From Bacteroidota bacterium (GTDB lineage Bacteria; Bacteroidota; Bacteroidia; Chitinophagales; Chitinophagaceae), in the NCBI GenBank assembly GCA_016868815.1, contig VGFQ01000003.1, forward strand, positions 186,001 to 250,000: DNA of 64,000 nucleotides, given 5' to 3'. Numbering within the stretch: the first letter of the stretch is position 1; the number at the start of each line of letters is the position of its first letter. Shown piece by piece: positions 30,337 to 38,617 of this stretch. Under the pieces are notes generated by a model. It saw only the letters and a program-made list of their open reading frames with translations, was not told the origin of the DNA and searched no databases. Both the position numbers and the translations under genes were made by a program.

Positions 30337-30352
30337 TGTGACTTCTGTCACA
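30337..30352 (+). promoter_or_regulatory. Perfect CRP-type palindrome TGTGA-N6-TCACA
   Basis: The sequence TGTGACTTCTGTCACA is a perfect inverted repeat that equals the CRP/FNR-superfamily half-sites TGTGA and TCACA with a 6-nt spacer. It is centred about 30-33 bp upstream of a -7-like box, so near -43 of the predicted start, where class II activators bind. It stands in front of the sulfur cassette. The palindrome is seen; the regulator's identity is inference. Confidence 0.6.
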
Positions 30353-30373
30353 CTGCCCGGTCGGTATTGACTA

Positions 30374-30381
30374 TATCTTTA
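30374..30381 (+). promoter_or_regulatory. Near-consensus -7 box of the sulfur cassette (TATCTTTA)
   Basis: It differs from TAnnTTTG only in the last base. It lies 30 nt upstream of ATG 30412 and downstream of the CRP-type palindrome. A weak core box is what an activator-dependent promoter would show. Confidence 0.4.
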
Positions 30382-30411
30382 CTGTAGACCTTTCAAGCTT
30401 GACGCCAATCC

Positions 30412-31242
30412 ATGTCCTCAGATCTGTTGCATGTGCTGGGTTACGCATCCTCCTTTCTGATCGGCATTTCGCTTGGTCTGATCGGTAGCGGAGGCTCCAT
30501 CCTCACCGTCCCTGTACTGGTCTATCTACTTGGGGTGGAGCCAGTGATGGCCACGGCCTATTCTCTGTTCATCGTCGGCCTATCCAGTCTCGTGGGGGCC
30601 TATCCTAAATACCGGGAAGGGCTGGTCGACATTCGTATAGCCCTCGTCTTCGGAATTCCCTCCATCACGGCGGTATTTGTGACACGTAAGTTCATCGTGC
30701 CCGCCATTCCTGAAACCATCGGGCGACTGGCAGATGTGACGGTCACCCGTGGCATGCTGTTGATGCTGCTCTTCTCCCTGCTGATGATAGCCGCCAGCAT
30801 CTCTATGATCCGCAACGGTACATTACGTAATCAGAACGCGCCCGCTGCGGACCGTGTATTCAACCATTCGCTTATCCTACTGGAAGGTACCGTCGTAGGG
30901 CTCCTTACGGGCCTCGTCGGTGCTGGTGGCGGGTTTCTTATCATCCCCGCGCTCGTACTGCTAAGTGGACTACCGATGAAACAGGCCGTCGGCACTTCGC
31001 TGCTTATCATTTCAGGCAAGTCGCTCATCGGCTTCCTCGGGGATGCCACCGAATATGCGATGGACTGGCGGCTGCTGTCCGTCGTTACGCTCATTGCCTT
31101 GGCAGGCATACTGGCCGGCCATGCGATGAGCCGCCAGGTAGACGGGGAGCGTCTCAAGAAGGGCTTCGGATGGTTCGTCCTCGCCATGGGACTGTACATC
31201 CTCTCCCGGGAAAGCTTGATGGGCAGCACCGGCCATCCTTGA
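30412..31242 (+). CDS. TauE/SafE (TSUP) family permease
   Basis: The product is 276 residues with about eight membrane helices and the duplicated Gly-rich motif of the family: GIGSGGSILTVPVLVYLLG-like near the start and GLLTGLVGAGGGFLIIPALVLLSG in the second half. TSUP proteins move sulfite, sulfoacetate, taurine or related anions. It opens the sulfur cassette, so export of sulfite or another oxidised sulfur product is a reasonable job here (inference from context). Confidence 0.85.
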   Translation: MSSDLLHVLGYASSFLIGISLGLIGSGGSILTVPVLVYLLGVEPVMATAYSLFIVGLSSLVGAYPKYREGLVDIRIALVFGIPSITAVFVTRKFIVPAIPETIGRLADVTVTRGMLLMLLFSLLMIAASISMIRNGTLRNQNAPAADRVFNHSLILLEGTVVGLLTGLVGAGGGFLIIPALVLLSGLPMKQAVGTSLLIISGKSLIGFLGDATEYAMDWRLLSVVTLIALAGILAGHAMSRQVDGERLKKGFGWFVLAMGLYILSRESLMGSTGHP

Positions 31243-31317
31243 ATCCAACTTCTAAAGCGGGAGCATGTCATCAACGGCATAGCACAGAGATGAGAAGTCT
31301 ATACGAATAGTAGATTA

Positions 31318-33060
31318 ATGGTTTATCCTACATTTGATTCAATGGTTTCACAAGTCGATAAGGGTGGGTCGGAAACTGGTCGACGTCAATTCCTGAAAAG
31401 CTCGGTGCTGGCCGGCGCGGCCACCGCCATGGCAGCCATCCCGGCAGCGATCGCCTCCGATCATCCATCGCCTAAGAGGGAGGGTTGGGAAAAGCAGGGG
31501 GAAGGACTTGCCAACATTTCCCTGCTGATCACGTCGGACATCCATGCACAGCTGCACACCCACGATGAGTTCTTCTGGGAGGAGGAGAAGCCTGTGTTTC
31601 GTCGAAGGGGTGGGCTAGCTGTGCTAAAGACAATGGTGGAGCAATACCGATCGCGTGACCCGGAACACACGCTGCTGATCGACGGCGGCGACTTCTTCCA
31701 CGGCAGCGGCATCGCTACTTTTACCGAGGGAGAGGCGCTGATTCCTATCCTCAATGCGCTCCAATACGACCTGATCCTTCCCGGCAACTGGGAGGTCGTC
31801 TATAAGAAACGGAAGATGCTCTTCGACATGGGGCACAGCAACGCTGCGAAGGTCTGTGCCAACATGTATCACCAGACTGCAGATGAGGACAATGGTTCTC
31901 TGATCTTCCCTCCGTACTGGGTGCGGTATATCGGAGGAGTGAAACTGGGGATCATCGGATATACGGACCATCTCACCCCCCGCCGGCAGTCGCCTGCCTA
32001 CAGTGAAGGTATCCGCTTCGAGCATGCTGATCGGACGGTGGCCCGCTACATCCGTCTGCTACGCGAGGTAGAAGGATGCGCTGTCGTGTTACTCCTCACC
32101 CACATGGGACTGGCACAGCAGGTTGGCCTTGCCAACAACGCTGCCGTGGCAGGAGCTGACTTCATACTCGGTGCCGACACCCACGAGCGGGTGCGAGCAC
32201 CCATCGTAGGCAAGTTCTCCAAGGTCATTGAATGCGGTGCGTTCGGATCTTTCCTGGGGAAACTCGAACTGCGGGTGGAGCAGGGGAAAGTATCAGGGTA
32301 CCAGTACGATCTGCTAGATGTCGACCCTGCCAAGTACAAATCCGACCCGAAAGTCAAGGCCCTCGTGGAGGCTGCTGCAGCCCCCTTCGTCAAAGACCTC
32401 GGAACAGTCATCGGCACGTCCACCACACCGCTGCTGCGCTACTATGTGATGGAGACTCCGATGGACAACCTCATCACCGACGCCGTCCACTGGAAGCTGC
32501 AGCCCGACATCGCACTCAGCAATGGCTTCCGCTTCTGCCAGCCACTGGCGGTTGATCCAAAGACAGGCAGGGCCGAGATCACCCGGGAGTTCCTCTGGAA
32601 CATGTTGCCGGTAGACAGTGAGGCTAAGACCGGTCATGTAACGGGTCGTCAGATATGGGACTGGCTGGAGCAAGAACTGCAGAACGCCTTCGCATCAGAC
32701 CCCGCCAAGCGCTTCGGCGGCTGGTTTGTACGGTTCGCTGGCATGGAAGTCAACTTCACCATCGGCAATGCCTTCGGCAAACGGGTAAACTGGGTGAAGG
32801 TCAATGGAGCGCCCATAGATCCCGGGAAATCATACCTCATAGCTGCCTGCGAAAGAGAGGGCGACCCTGACGATACACTCTGCCGCATCGAAAAGGTATC
32901 ATCGCCCCGCCGCACAGGTCTTCAAATTCATCAGATTATAGAAGAGTATCTCGTACAGCACACGCCTGTGACACCTAGGCTGGAGGGGAGGTCTACTGCC
33001 ACCGACCAGCCTGCGACCTTGCTGACGCAGCTGCAGGGGACGAGCTACAGTTTCAGATAG
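31318..33060 (+). CDS. SoxB-like/5'-nucleotidase-family metallophosphatase, Tat-exported
   Basis: The product is 580 residues with a twin-arginine signal (GRRQFLKSS, then a hydrophobic Ala-rich stretch). The metallophosphatase domain has TSDIHAQLHTHDEFFWE, IDGGDFFHGSG, LPGNWEVVY, LLTHMGLAQQ and GADTHERVRAP. The 5'-nucleotidase C-terminal domain follows from about 370 (MDNLITDAV, SNGFRF). The HAQL motif with an inserted F-W-E segment, and GNWE instead of the GNHE of nucleotidases, match the SoxB branch, whose members hydrolyse sulfate off SoxYZ-bound thiosulfonate using two manganese ions. No soxYZ lies here, so the partner is missing or different. An in-frame ATG at 31342 could also serve as start. 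Confidence 0.7.
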   Translation: MVYPTFDSMVSQVDKGGSETGRRQFLKSSVLAGAATAMAAIPAAIASDHPSPKREGWEKQGEGLANISLLITSDIHAQLHTHDEFFWEEEKPVFRRRGGLAVLKTMVEQYRSRDPEHTLLIDGGDFFHGSGIATFTEGEALIPILNALQYDLILPGNWEVVYKKRKMLFDMGHSNAAKVCANMYHQTADEDNGSLIFPPYWVRYIGGVKLGIIGYTDHLTPRRQSPAYSEGIRFEHADRTVARYIRLLREVEGCAVVLLLTHMGLAQQVGLANNAAVAGADFILGADTHERVRAPIVGKFSKVIECGAFGSFLGKLELRVEQGKVSGYQYDLLDVDPAKYKSDPKVKALVEAAAAPFVKDLGTVIGTSTTPLLRYYVMETPMDNLITDAVHWKLQPDIALSNGFRFCQPLAVDPKTGRAEITREFLWNMLPVDSEAKTGHVTGRQIWDWLEQELQNAFASDPAKRFGGWFVRFAGMEVNFTIGNAFGKRVNWVKVNGAPIDPGKSYLIAACEREGDPDDTLCRIEKVSSPRRTGLQIHQIIEEYLVQHTPVTPRLEGRSTATDQPATLLTQLQGTSYSFR

Positions 33061-33080
33061 TAAAAAAACGTACCGGCCAA

Positions 33081-34094
33081 ATGGGAAACTTAGTCAAGAC
33101 ACACTGGCTGCCGATGGCGCTCTTCACGGGCATCATCGTCTACTGCACATGGGCATGGACAGCAGGGGATCGCACCCCCTGGGTCGCTACCCTCCTTTCC
33201 CCGAATTCCGACAGCCAATGGCAGGCTCCCAGCCTGCATCTTGACCGGATCCTGCAAGGGGAGGAGCGGCAGCTCGTCCTGTATGGCGAAGAGCTCATTG
33301 CACATACCGCCCGCTACCTGGGGCCAAGGGGAAGTGTCGCTCCGTTGAGCAACGGCATGAACTGTCAGAACTGTCATCTTGCTGCCGGCCGCCTCGCCTG
33401 GGGAAATAACTACGGCGCCGTGCAGTCGACCTATCCGCGCTACCGCGACCGAAGCGGGACGGTCGAGGATATCTACAAACGCGTGAGCGACTGCTTCCAG
33501 CGAAGCCTCAACGGTAGGGCACCCGATAGTTTGAGTCGCGAGTTCCAGGCGATAGCTGCCTACATCCGCTGGCTCGGCAGGGATGTGCCCAAGGGTGTGA
33601 AGCCCGTCGGCAGCGGGTTGCGCAAGCTCGCCTACCTCGGCAGGGCCGCCGAGCCCGCGCTTGGCGCCCTCGTCTACTCGGCCCGCTGCGCCAGCTGCCA
33701 TGGTGCTGATGGTCAAGGAGTCCTGGCCGCCGACGGCCTAGAGTACCAGTACCCTCCGCTGTGGGGTGACCACAGTTACAATACCGGCGCTGGACTTTTC
33801 CGCCTCTCAAACTTCGCGGGGTACGTGCACAGCAACATGCCCTTTAACCAGGCTACGGATACAAGGCCCGTACTCACGACCGAGGAGTGCTGGGATGTGG
33901 CGGCGTATGTCAACAGTCGCCCCCGACCCTATAAGGAGCCCAGCAGCGACTGGCCCGATATCGCGAAGAAGCCCGTCGACCATCCCTTCGGACCCTACGC
34001 CGACGGTCACACGGAGCAGCAGCACAAATACGGGCCCTACCCTCCTATCTTGGCCACCCGGAAGAAAGCCGAGTCGGCGACTTCCGGCAAATGA
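33081..34094 (+). CDS. Dihaem cytochrome c, thiosulfate dehydrogenase (TsdA)-like
   Basis: The product is 337 residues with an N-terminal membrane anchor or signal (about 8-28). Two haem c sites are present: CQNCH at 95-99 and CASCH at 203-207. The region after the first site (AAGR, then YPRYRDRSGTVEDIYKR and DCFQRSLNG) follows the TsdA/SoxX-like pattern. C138 in DCFQRS falls where TsdA enzymes have a Cys haem ligand, to be confirmed by alignment. TsdA joins two thiosulfates to tetrathionate. It starts 20 bp after the SoxB-like gene and probably passes electrons to the respiratory chain. Confidence 0.72.
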   Translation: MGNLVKTHWLPMALFTGIIVYCTWAWTAGDRTPWVATLLSPNSDSQWQAPSLHLDRILQGEERQLVLYGEELIAHTARYLGPRGSVAPLSNGMNCQNCHLAAGRLAWGNNYGAVQSTYPRYRDRSGTVEDIYKRVSDCFQRSLNGRAPDSLSREFQAIAAYIRWLGRDVPKGVKPVGSGLRKLAYLGRAAEPALGALVYSARCASCHGADGQGVLAADGLEYQYPPLWGDHSYNTGAGLFRLSNFAGYVHSNMPFNQATDTRPVLTTEECWDVAAYVNSRPRPYKEPSSDWPDIAKKPVDHPFGPYADGHTEQQHKYGPYPPILATRKKAESATSGK

Positions 34095-34155
34095 GTTTTC
34101 AGATCATATCTGCGTCTTCACCTATTCACCTACAAAACCCTACGATCGGTCATCC

Positions 34156-34722
34156 ATGGAATGGATCCTTCAACCCTGGCCTTGGTATGTGGCCGGCCTG
34201 CTGATCGGCCTCACCGTACCGCTTTTGCTGATCCTGGGCAACAAAGCCTTCGGTATCTCTTCCTCACTCAGGCATATCTGTGCCGCCTGTTTACCTGCCA
34301 ACATTCCTTTCTTCCGGTACGATTGGAAGCGTGAGCGTTGGAATCTTTTCTTTACCGCAGGTGTCCTGCTCGGTGGTGCCATCGCCGTCAGATTCCTGAC
34401 CACGGGCGAGTCCATCGTCGTCGACCCGCGCCTCATGCAGGAATTATCAGCCTATGGCATCAAGAGCACCCAAGGGCTCGTACCCTCGGAGCTGGTGTCA
34501 TGGGAGGCGCTGCTGCATCCACGCGGCGTCGTGATGATGGTGGCTGGCGGCTTTCTGGTCGGCTTCGGGACTCGCTATGCTGGTGGATGCACATCGGGGC
34601 ACTCCATCATGGGGCTCAGCAACCTGCAGTGGCCTTCTCTGGTGGCGACATGCTGCTTCATGGCAGGCGGTTTCTTTATGGCCAATGTCATCCTACCCTA
34701 CATCCTTCAGCTTTCACACTGA
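34156..34722 (+). CDS. YeeE/YedE family transporter, first half
   Basis: The product is 188 residues with four or five membrane segments. It contains the family motif [20 protein letters not shown] with the Cys that in the YeeE (TsuA) thiosulfate transporter guides the substrate, plus an N-terminal Cys pair (HICAACLP). ATG 34156 starts the first helix; an open frame further upstream overlaps the cytochrome. It forms a pair with the next gene, 19 bp downstream. Half-size YeeE/YedE pairs (PmpA/PmpB type) are common in Bacteroidota and Proteobacteria. Confidence 0.82.
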   Translation: MEWILQPWPWYVAGLLIGLTVPLLLILGNKAFGISSSLRHICAACLPANIPFFRYDWKRERWNLFFTAGVLLGGAIAVRFLTTGESIVVDPRLMQELSAYGIKSTQGLVPSELVSWEALLHPRGVVMMVAGGFLVGFGTRYAGGCTSGHSIMGLSNLQWPSLVATCCFMAGGFFMANVILPYILQLSH

Positions 34723-34741
34723 CCACATACATCCTCAGCCC

Positions 34742-35203
34742 ATGCTTCACATAAATACACCGACCCACAGTTCCAAGGAAAGCGATTCCTACCCCTCCTT
34801 CTTGAAATATCTGTTGGCAGGCATCCTTTTTGGCATTCTCCTCGTGAAGGCCGAAGTCATCTCCTGGTTCCGCATCCAGGAGATGTTCCGTCTGCAGAGC
34901 TTCCACATGTTCGGCGTCATCGGTACGGCCGTCGTCACCGGCTTGGTCAGCATACGGCTGATCAAGCGTTTCAACGTAAAGACGATTGAAGGTGAACCCA
35001 TACGAATCGAGGATAAGAAGTTCAACAAGGGACATATCTACGGAGGCCTCCTCTTCGGTTTCGGATGGGCAGTGACGGGTGCCTGTCCAGGCCCATTATT
35101 TGCTCTCATCGGATCTGGCGCTACGGCTGTCGGGGTGGTTTTACTCAGTGCCCTTCTGGGTACCTGGACCTATGGGCTGCTCCGCGAAAAACTGCCGCAT
35201 TGA
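34742..35203 (+). CDS. YeeE/YedE family transporter, second half (DUF6691-type)
   Basis: The product is 153 residues with four membrane segments. The Cys motif GFGWAVTGACPGPLFALIGSG mirrors the conserved GACPG site of the family, so the two halves together provide the two-fold Cys arrangement of full-length YeeE. It starts at ATG 34742 and is the last gene of the cassette, followed by a terminator. Uptake of thiosulfate for the enzymes upstream is the likely role (inference). Confidence 0.82.
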   Translation: MLHINTPTHSSKESDSYPSFLKYLLAGILFGILLVKAEVISWFRIQEMFRLQSFHMFGVIGTAVVTGLVSIRLIKRFNVKTIEGEPIRIEDKKFNKGHIYGGLLFGFGWAVTGACPGPLFALIGSGATAVGVVLLSALLGTWTYGLLREKLPH

Positions 35204-35253
35204 TGGCAAGGCGTGCCTCTTCATCTTTCTCTAGGCGTTGACATTAACCCATA

Positions 35254-35288
35254 AAAAAGCCGCGGTTCATTTGGAGCCGCGGCTTTTT
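35254..35288. terminator. Bidirectional terminator between convergent genes
   Basis: The stem GCCGCGG/CCGCGGC is flanked by A-run on the left and T-run on the right, so it can stop transcription from both sides. It lies between the sulfur cassette and the oxidoreductase gene on the other strand. Confidence 0.88.
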
Positions 35289-35310
35289 GATAGGCGCATC
35301 TATGTGCTTG

Positions 35311-36648
35311 TCAGGCGTATTTCGTGACGCCGGGTACGGCCACGGGATAGTATCCGTCGGCTCCCGGAGCTACTGGGGGCGCAGCAGCAAAGTCATAGAC
35401 GCTGGGCTGCAGGTTGATGCCTGACTGGAGTGCTTTGTCCATGCTGACCAATTGTCCGGAGTAGGTGGCCATGCGTCCAAGGATGGATGTCATGGTGCTC
35501 ATGGCCCCGTTGTAGGCGTCTGCGAATTTATATTCTCCCTTGGCGACGGCGGCGAAGAGTTCGTCGTGCTCGGTCTGGTAGGGATTATTCTCGGTCTTAC
35601 GGTCGAACTGGTAAACCACTTTTCCCAAGTGATCTGTGATCTGTGCTTTTCCGCAGTGGATGCGTCCCTTCGAGCCGAAGATGTGTTCGTCGACGCGAGC
35701 CATAGTGCCTTTGATGTGTCGGCATTGGCTGTTGAGGATGGAGCCGTCGGCATATTCGAATTCGACAAAATGGTGGTCGTAGATCTCGCCGTGGTCTTTT
35801 CCTTTCCGGACCTCGCGGCCGCCCATGCCCTGGGCTTTGACGGGGTAGCCACCTTTGAACCAGTTGATGACGTCTATGTTGTGGATGTGCTGTTCGGTGA
35901 TATGGTCGCCGCAGAGCCAGTTGAAGTAGTACCAATTGCGCATCTGGTATTCCATTTCCGTCTGTTCGGGCTTGCGGGCACGCACCCAGACGCCGTCGTT
36001 GTTCCACCAGGCCTGGGCGGAGGTGATGTCTCCTATGAGATCTTTCCGCTTGTAGAGTTCGCGATAGGAGTTCTGGTAGTGGCGCTGCAGGCCTACGACC
36101 ACGTTGAGTTTTTTGCGCTTGGCCTCTGCGGCGGCAGCCAGCACGCGCTGTACGCCGGCAGGGTCGGTGGCCACGGGCTTCTCCATGAAGATCTGCTTGC
36201 CCTGCTTGACAGCTTCTTCAAAGTGGATGGGGCGGAAGCCGGGGGGTGTGGCAAGGATGACGACGTCTGCCAGCGGGATGGCTTTCAGGTAGCCATCAAA
36301 GCCGGTGAAGCGACGTTCTTCGGGCACGTCTACGCGTGCTTTGATGTTCTTGCCTTTCTCTGCGTTCTCCTCGGAGGTGATGGCCTTGAGGCAGTCGTCG
36401 AGTCGGTCGCGGAAGGCATCTGCCATGGCTACGAGCCGCACGTTTTGCTGTGTCGACAGCGCCTGCATGGCAGCACCTGTGCCGCGGCCACCGCAGCCGA
36501 CGAGGGCGATGCGGATCACATCATCCGCGCCGGAAAAATAGTTGGCCTGTGAGAGGAGGGGTGCTGCCACCAGTCCACCGGCGAGGAGGCTGCCCTGCCG
36601 CACGAAGTCTCGGCGGGAGGCATGGGATGAGTCATTATTCTCTTTCAT
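35311..36648 (-). CDS. Gfo/Idh/MocA family oxidoreductase, Tat-exported
   Basis: The product is 445 residues with a twin-arginine signal (SRRDFVRQGSLLAGGLVAA). The Rossmann part has VGCGGRGTGAAMQAL and MEKPVATDP with the catalytic Lys. The C-terminal part resembles the larger periplasmic members of the family in Bacteroidota and Planctomycetes. These act on sugars or inositols, sometimes on glycosidic bonds. It lies 25 bp downstream of the formylglycine-generating-enzyme-like gene on the same strand, so the two probably form one transcript. Confidence 0.85.
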   Translation of the reverse strand: MKENNDSSHASRRDFVRQGSLLAGGLVAAPLLSQANYFSGADDVIRIALVGCGGRGTGAAMQALSTQQNVRLVAMADAFRDRLDDCLKAITSEENAEKGKNIKARVDVPEERRFTGFDGYLKAIPLADVVILATPPGFRPIHFEEAVKQGKQIFMEKPVATDPAGVQRVLAAAAEAKRKKLNVVVGLQRHYQNSYRELYKRKDLIGDITSAQAWWNNDGVWVRARKPEQTEMEYQMRNWYYFNWLCGDHITEQHIHNIDVINWFKGGYPVKAQGMGGREVRKGKDHGEIYDHHFVEFEYADGSILNSQCRHIKGTMARVDEHIFGSKGRIHCGKAQITDHLGKVVYQFDRKTENNPYQTEHDELFAAVAKGEYKFADAYNGAMSTMTSILGRMATYSGQLVSMDKALQSGINLQPSVYDFAAAPPVAPGADGYYPVAVPGVTKYA

Positions 36649-36673
36649 GATGGGTTCGTTGGAAGTGGGTTGT

Positions 36674-37612
36674 CTAGTTTTCGAGGTACAATGTATAGAA
36701 TTTTTCTGCTTCTTCCTTGGTCGGTTGCAGGCGGGGCCTAACGATGCGGAAGCCGACGAACATCCCGTCGGTGAGCCACCAGCGGCTGCGCGGGATCTGA
36801 GGGTCGCGCTGGTTCCAGGATGGGTCTGACTTGCTGCGTTGTGCAGGACCTATCTTCGTAGGGACGTCTACATAGGAGCCGCCGCGCACACTGCGGGGGT
36901 AGCGGGACAAGGGCTTGAGGAGGGGGTCGACCGGCTTATCTCCAATCTTGGAGAAATAAGCTGGATCATATTGGTCGAGGGTCCATTCGGAGAGGTTGCC
37001 GAGCATGTCATAGAGGCCCCAGGCATTGGGTTTCTTCTGTCCGACCTTCTGATATTTTCCTTTGCTGTTGCCGGCATGCCAGGCGTAGGCACCCATCAGC
37101 TTCGGGTCATTGCCGAAGGGATAGGCCATGGTGCTGCCGGCGCGGCAGGCATACTCCCATTCTGCTTCTGTCGGAAGCCGGTAGAAGATGCCCGTCTTCA
37201 CATAGAGCCACCGGCAGAACATAAGGGCGGCATCTACGCTCATACTATTCATGGGGTAACCACCGTCTTTCCCCATGCCCCAGCTGAGGTCGATGTATTG
37301 CGCCGTGGGTCTCGTGACAGCATCTACCTTAGACCCTTGCTCATACCCTTCGTCGCGGAAGAAGACACCATACTGGTCGTAGGTGATTTCATAGGCACCC
37401 ATCCAGCAATCGGAGACTTGCACCTGTCGTCCATCCTTGGCTGTGCCCATGCGGAAGGTTCCACTCTTGATGGCCACGAGCGAGAGGGGGATGGTCGTGC
37501 CGGGAATCTGTATGAGGTGGTTGGTGAAGGCGGAGTCCTGGGCGAGCAGGGAGAAGGGGAGCAGAGAGAGTAATAAAAGCCGTGTCAACTTTTTTCCATG
37601 CAATATAAGCAT
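36674..37612 (-). CDS. Exported SUMF1/formylglycine-generating-enzyme family protein
   Basis: The product is 312 residues with a signal peptide (LLLLSLLPFSLLAQ). FGE-sulfatase fold motifs are present: SGTFRMGT, ITYDQYGVFF, PTEAEWEYACRAGS, WGLYDMLGNLSEW, RGGSYVD and GFRIVRP. The active-site Cys pair of true formylglycine-generating enzymes is not evident near the C-terminus (RSKSDPSWN instead), so it is probably not a sulfatase activator. Relatives in Bacteroidota include GldK/PorK-type and carbohydrate-binding proteins. No sulfatase gene lies in the window. Confidence 0.8.
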   Translation of the reverse strand: MLILHGKKLTRLLLLSLLPFSLLAQDSAFTNHLIQIPGTTIPLSLVAIKSGTFRMGTAKDGRQVQVSDCWMGAYEITYDQYGVFFRDEGYEQGSKVDAVTRPTAQYIDLSWGMGKDGGYPMNSMSVDAALMFCRWLYVKTGIFYRLPTEAEWEYACRAGSTMAYPFGNDPKLMGAYAWHAGNSKGKYQKVGQKKPNAWGLYDMLGNLSEWTLDQYDPAYFSKIGDKPVDPLLKPLSRYPRSVRGGSYVDVPTKIGPAQRSKSDPSWNQRDPQIPRSRWWLTDGMFVGFRIVRPRLQPTKEEAEKFYTLYLEN

Positions 37613-37714
37613 TTGGGCCCCGGCTCGTCCTGCGGCGGATACCTTCGTGTCTTACATAGCCTATCCCTTTAAACCACATCGGCCTGCCGATGTCGGAGCT
37701 AGATGGATTGGACC

Positions 37715-38502
37715 ATGAAGAAGCTGTGGTTAATGGCAACCCTTCTCGCCAGCCTGTCCGCCTGCAGGTAAGGTGCTTCGTCCCCAACAGAGGAGTAGCC
37801 CAGCGACAGGCTGTCCGAGCAGAAGACGGTCAACCTGAACGTCGACGGCTACGACTGGAGTTTTATCTTATATTTTCCAATCGAGTGGAACAACGCGGGT
37901 AAGATGCCCATGGTCTATGTCATCCATGGCGGAAGCGCTACGCCGGCGAGGATGATCCGACTGGCCGGCTTCAGGACCATCTCCGACAGAGAGAAAGTCC
38001 TACTGGTCTGTTCCGCCGGCATCGAAAAGAACTGGAACAACGGGCGGCCGACGACCCCCAACCAGATGGGTATCATCGATGTCAGTTTCTTCCGCCGGAT
38101 ATGTGAATTCATGATTGCCAACCATCCCGCCCGGTCCCTGTTCTCTACATCCATGGCACCGCAGACCCGCTGGTTCCGTTCACCGGCGGTGTCATGACGG
38201 CTGGCGGCACTATCCTCTCCCATACCCAAGTGGTGGCCAGATGGGTCGCCTTTAACCGAAGCAATGCCACTCCTGCCGAGACCGATCTTCCTGACATCGC
38301 AAATGATGGAACGTCCATCCGGCAGCATGTCTATACTGGTGTCGCCAATCCATGCGAAGTGGTCAGCTACGTGATCCAGAACGGAGGGCAGACCTGGTCT
38401 CAGGGCTACCACTACCTCGCCGAATTTATCATCGGGAAGACAAGCCTAGATATGAACGGCTGCGAGATCGCATGGGCCTTCTTCAAGATGTTCAAACGCT
38501 GA
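37715..38502 (+). pseudogene. Broken PHB-depolymerase/LpqC-type lipoprotein esterase
   Basis: ATG 37715 begins a lipoprotein signal (MKKLWLMATLLASLSAC) that runs into TAA at 37769 and TAG at 37796 in the same frame. The frame then continues as the alpha/beta-hydrolase N-terminus (NVDGYDWSFILYFP, then PMVYVIHGGSATPARMIRL). Near 38120-38130 the frame changes to VPVLYIHGTADPLVPFTGG, and the C-terminus (VVARWVAFN, GGQTWSQGYHYL, WAFFKMFKR) runs to 38502. The part that should carry the nucleophile motif G-x-S-x-G is missing, so about 80-100 codons were lost. Two nonsense codons, one frameshift and one deletion make this a clear pseudogene. Confidence 0.85.
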
Positions 38503-38617
38503 ACGGTGCTTAGACCGCGAATCAGCAGGCGAAAGGCATTTCATGGAATCTGGATGACGGCCCTGTACATGCTTCCATATCATCGCTTTTGCTATCTTGA
38601 GACAACAAACAACCCGC

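Noticed and set aside
35452-37573. Long forward open frames opposite the oxidoreductase and the FGE-like gene
   Set aside because: They are antisense to genes with clear motifs and signal peptides and have no domain, signal or promoter of their own.
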